Source of the DNA: Dyella monticola
Lineage (GTDB): Bacteria; Pseudomonadota; Gammaproteobacteria; Xanthomonadales; Rhodanobacteraceae
Assembly (NCBI RefSeq): GCF_003363155.1
Contig: NZ_QRBE01000012.1
Coordinates: forward strand, 90,138 to 154,137
Direction: 5' to 3'
DNA: 64,000 nucleotides
Shown here in pieces: positions 61,705 to 64,000 of the stretch. Each line of letters begins with the position of its first letter. Position 1 is the first letter of the stretch. The translations under genes were made by a program, and so were the position numbers. Under the pieces are notes generated by a model that had not been told where the DNA came from, did no database searches, and saw only the letters and a program-made list of their open reading frames with translations.

Positions 61705-62256
61705 ATGTGGAAAGACCTCCTAGAAATAGTGAGAAAAGACCCATGCCCGCCTAAACAGGCGCTGGAGGTTATCGAATACCTTAAGCGCGGCGCCAAGGCG
61801 CGCTTCTACGCTGACGAAAACTTTCCATCTGCCGCCACAGAACTGCTCCGATCAAAGGGTGCATCGGTCAGAACAGCCGTAGAAGCGAATATGCTTGGCC
61901 TGCCTGACGAGGCCCATGCAGCCTATGCACTAAAACATAGGACCATCTTGCTTAGTTGCGATCGCGATTATTTGAACAACGGACGTTTTCCGCTGATCAG
62001 TTGCCCTGCGATCTTCGTTTTTCAGTTTGATTCTGGCACGGGCGAAGAGATGCGTCTTGCCTTTAGATGCCTGGACCCTGTTTTCAGCACACCCCAGTTT
62101 TTCGATAAATGGTGCAAGGTCGATGCCTCCGTCCATGAGTGGACGAAAAGCTATCGATCTTTGGACGGAGCGACATCAAGGGAGAGACACCGCATCCACG
62201 AAGGCAAGCATCAGCTTTGGATCGAAGAGTACTCTGTCGATGGTACGCGCAATTGA
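61705..62256 (+). CDS. DUF5615 PIN-like protein, candidate toxin
   Basis: 183 residues. The core FYADENFPSAATELL (Asp37, Glu38), GLPDEAHAAYA (Asp68) and LLSCDRDYLN (Asp86, Asp88) has the acidic residues of a PIN/Mut7-C-like Mg-dependent RNase. An N-terminal helical extension of about 30 residues and a C-terminal 55 are not usual. Family members are often paired with a DUF433 antitoxin; none is seen here, so the system may be orphaned or use a different partner. Confidence 0.75.
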   Translation: MWKDLLEIVRKDPCPPKQALEVIEYLKRGAKARFYADENFPSAATELLRSKGASVRTAVEANMLGLPDEAHAAYALKHRTILLSCDRDYLNNGRFPLISCPAIFVFQFDSGTGEEMRLAFRCLDPVFSTPQFFDKWCKVDASVHEWTKSYRSLDGATSRERHRIHEGKHQLWIEEYSVDGTRN

Positions 62257-62300
62257 TGCGTTGAACCTGAAATTGAAGTGGCACTCACTCTGGGCGTTCT

Positions 62301-62972
62301 ATGATTCCGATTCAATCGAATATCTTAAATAGATTCTTCTTCATCAAGGCCGCACGATATGGAACGGCGTTCACCATCGAAGTGCACGGCATCGAATATC
62401 TCGTCACTGCGAAGCATTTGTTCGATCAGGATGCTGATAACAAAGCTATAGAGCTGTTTCGCAACAACCGATGGACGCAATACAAATCCAGCGCCATCAC
62501 ATTTTGCAGGAGCGAAGTAGACATTGCCGTTTTGCGTCTGCATGAGCAGCTCACTCCACCCGACCTACCAGTTACGGCAACCGTAGGAGGCCTAGTTCTG
62601 GGGCAGAATGTATATATCCTAGGTTTTCCATACTTGATGCACGAAGACGTGGGGCAATCACTCGGCGGCAATCCGTGCCCTCTTATTAAGCGAGGAACCG
62701 CAGCTAACCTTGGCACTCGTAATCCGCAAGTGTTGTTCGTAGACACCTTGTCAAATGAGGGGTTTTCAGGAGGTCCAGTGGTCTTCGTTGCGCCTGATGC
62801 TCCGAAAGAAGTTCGTATCGCAGGTGTAATTTCGGGGTTCAAGACACACCGGGAACCAATAATTGGAAAAAAAGGCGAACCGACAGGTGACTACGTCGAG
62901 TTGAACACTGGACTACTTCGCGCATACGGGGTCAGGCATGCGGTCGAGCTAATCGGTCGTTTCCAGCGATGA
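62301..62972 (+). CDS. Trypsin-like serine protease
   Basis: 223 residues of the chymotrypsin/S1-like fold with a complete triad: His39 (VTAKHLF), Asp74 (SEVDIAVL) and Ser156 (NEGFSGGPV). No signal peptide, so cytoplasmic, which is rare for ordinary digestive proteases. Such standalone trypsin-like proteins occur in defence systems, where they cleave partner proteins on activation. Lower GC than the core. It is 44 bases from the PIN-like gene and converges with the nuclease-like gene at 63024. Confidence 0.85.
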   Translation: MIPIQSNILNRFFFIKAARYGTAFTIEVHGIEYLVTAKHLFDQDADNKAIELFRNNRWTQYKSSAITFCRSEVDIAVLRLHEQLTPPDLPVTATVGGLVLGQNVYILGFPYLMHEDVGQSLGGNPCPLIKRGTAANLGTRNPQVLFVDTLSNEGFSGGPVVFVAPDAPKEVRIAGVISGFKTHREPIIGKKGEPTGDYVELNTGLLRAYGVRHAVELIGRFQR

Positions 62973-63023
62973 GAAATCGATGGGCAGGTTGCGCACATTC
63001 CCGAGAAACAGTCACGGGTAGAT

Positions 63024-64000
63024 CTATCCTGTTTGTAACTCCCGGAGTCTGGTATCGATGCGACCACAAATCTCGTCCGCATCGAGCGGGTTCTGTACGG
63101 TCACCAAGTGATTTTCGATGTTTTCCTTCGTTAAGAGCAGCACACCGTGCTTAGCGAGATCGATATCGCTCTGAGGGATATGAGATCTCGGGGATTGACA
63201 TACCAGCACGGTTAGAATTTTGTTAGCTCTCTTTTCGCGCACAAATACACTTCGCAGCGCCTCTCGGCGCGAAACCAAGTTGCCAATTTTCGACATGACG
63301 TCAGTCGTTTTCAACGTGCATTCAACGAGAAGCACTTGGCCGCCGGGAGTTACCCCAACGATATCAGGGCCATCATCAGCTATTGGTAGCTGCGGTGCAA
63401 ATCCGCTAATGAATAACAGCGCAGCGACCGCCTTCTCAAAGGCTCGGCTATCAGAGGTCTTCAAGCGCTCTCTTATCTTTACCAGCCCGTTGTCAAATAC
63501 ATGCGACATTGTGTATCGGATGTTTTGCGAAAGCGTTGGATCAATGAACCATTGTCGCTGAACATTTATATTTCCGATAGACAACGCTATAAGCGCGCTG
63601 TGGGCGCCAGGCAGCCCGACAGTACCCATGCCTCGAATGCGCTCACCTTTTCCGTACGCGTCCCACTCCAAGGTCTCACTAACTTGCTTTCGCAAAGTAA
63701 TGCCTTTGGGCGGTTGGCCAATCACGGCAACGCTAATGGTTGAACTCTCAACTGTCGGCATTACGTCGATAGCTAATGACAGTTTCTCATCCGAAAGAGA
63801 GCTTTCGGCTAACGCAATTGCGGCTGGGGGATAAACAGCGACTGCAATGGACGGTACGCCCGCCGGGTGGTGATATTGGTTCAATGACAACCATTGCAGG
63901 ACGTCAGAGCTGGCCCCAGTGGTTTGAACAGCGAAGCCCGGTTGGATAAGTGGATTGCCTGCGTGGTTTAAGCGGCTTTGGGCAAAGCCGTTATCGGGAA
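63024..64000 (-). CDS. Restriction-endonuclease-like protein, N-terminus outside the window
   Basis: At least 325 residues; the frame is still open at position 64000 and no convincing start lies inside, so it is cut by the window edge. The C-terminal half has the PD-(D/E)XK order: FEKAVAALLF, DDGPDIVGVTPGGQVLLVECTLK with the Asp and the Glu-Cys-Thr-x-Lys pair, as in Mrr-like or NERD-like nucleases. The remainder is unmatched. It is convergent with the protease gene, 51 bases apart. Confidence 0.75.
   Translation of the reverse strand, partial: PDNGFAQSRLNHAGNPLIQPGFAVQTTGASSDVLQWLSLNQYHHPAGVPSIAVAVYPPAAIALAESSLSDEKLSLAIDVMPTVESSTISVAVIGQPPKGITLRKQVSETLEWDAYGKGERIRGMGTVGLPGAHSALIALSIGNINVQRQWFIDPTLSQNIRYTMSHVFDNGLVKIRERLKTSDSRAFEKAVAALLFISGFAPQLPIADDGPDIVGVTPGGQVLLVECTLKTTDVMSKIGNLVSRREALRSVFVREKRANKILTVLVCQSPRSHIPQSDIDLAKHGVLLLTKENIENHLVTVQNPLDADEICGRIDTRLRELQTG

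Noticed and set aside
63900..64000. attR copy of the ssrA 3' end near the right edge
   Set aside because: No match to the T-arm/acceptor sequence is present; the island continues beyond the window.

Overview
The window is a piece of a high-GC gammaproteobacterial chromosome, most likely from the Xanthomonadales (Rhodanobacteraceae or Xanthomonadaceae, Dyella/Rhodanobacter-like). This rests on the housekeeping order recN / hrcA-grpE-dnaK-dnaJ-dapB / carA-carB-greA and fur / bamE / ratA-ratB / smpB / ssrA, an S46 dipeptidyl-peptidase, an NdvB-type cyclic glucan synthase and a tmRNA tag reading ANDDNYALAA. The genus is inference; no rRNA is present.

Positions 1-20,500 hold envelope and metabolic genes: a giant cyclic beta-glucan synthase that runs off the left edge, an S46 peptidase, a DedA-rhodanese fusion, aquaporin Z, an HU-like protein, a TauE/SafE exporter, two metallo-beta-lactamase-fold hydrolases, a hybrid histidine kinase, and an overlapping trio of FAD oxidoreductase, CsaA-like protein and acetyltransferase. 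Positions 20,500-28,800 (all minus strand) hold an overlapping envelope operon lapA-lapB-GT4 transferase-CapD-like dehydratase-galU, separated by a strong terminator from rpsA-ihfB, with cmk behind. Positions 28,900-34,200 carry an acyl-CoA-binding protein, dienoyl-CoA reductase, a LysR regulator, a very short L36 gene (rpmJ, ykgO type), and a TetR-SDR pair with a visible operator.

Positions 34,400-49,900 are core: greA-carB-carA with a good promoter and a hairpin leader, a 2OG-Fe(II) oxygenase, a cation antiporter preceded by a yybP-ykoY (Mn2+) riboswitch, dapB, then the heat-shock cluster dnaJ / TMEM175-like channel / dnaK / grpE / hrcA and recN. The channel gene sits between dnaK and dnaJ and overlaps the dnaJ start. 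A LuxR/histidine-kinase pair follows, then a stretch at about 52,320-52,528 that looks like an undescribed structured RNA ending in a strong terminator, then fur, bamE, ratAB, smpB and ssrA.

From the 3' end of ssrA to the right edge is a genomic island: a tyrosine integrase next to ssrA, followed by cargo of defence or toxin flavour (a HEPN-like protein, two PD-(D/E)XK-like nucleases, an unknown protein with an H-x-H motif, a DUF5615 PIN-like protein and a trypsin-like protease). Three copies of a 30-base palindrome sit exactly at the borders of the first two cargo genes, which suggests modular insertion. The island's other end is not in the window. The cargo is the best candidate for an undescribed system; its function is not proven by the sequence.
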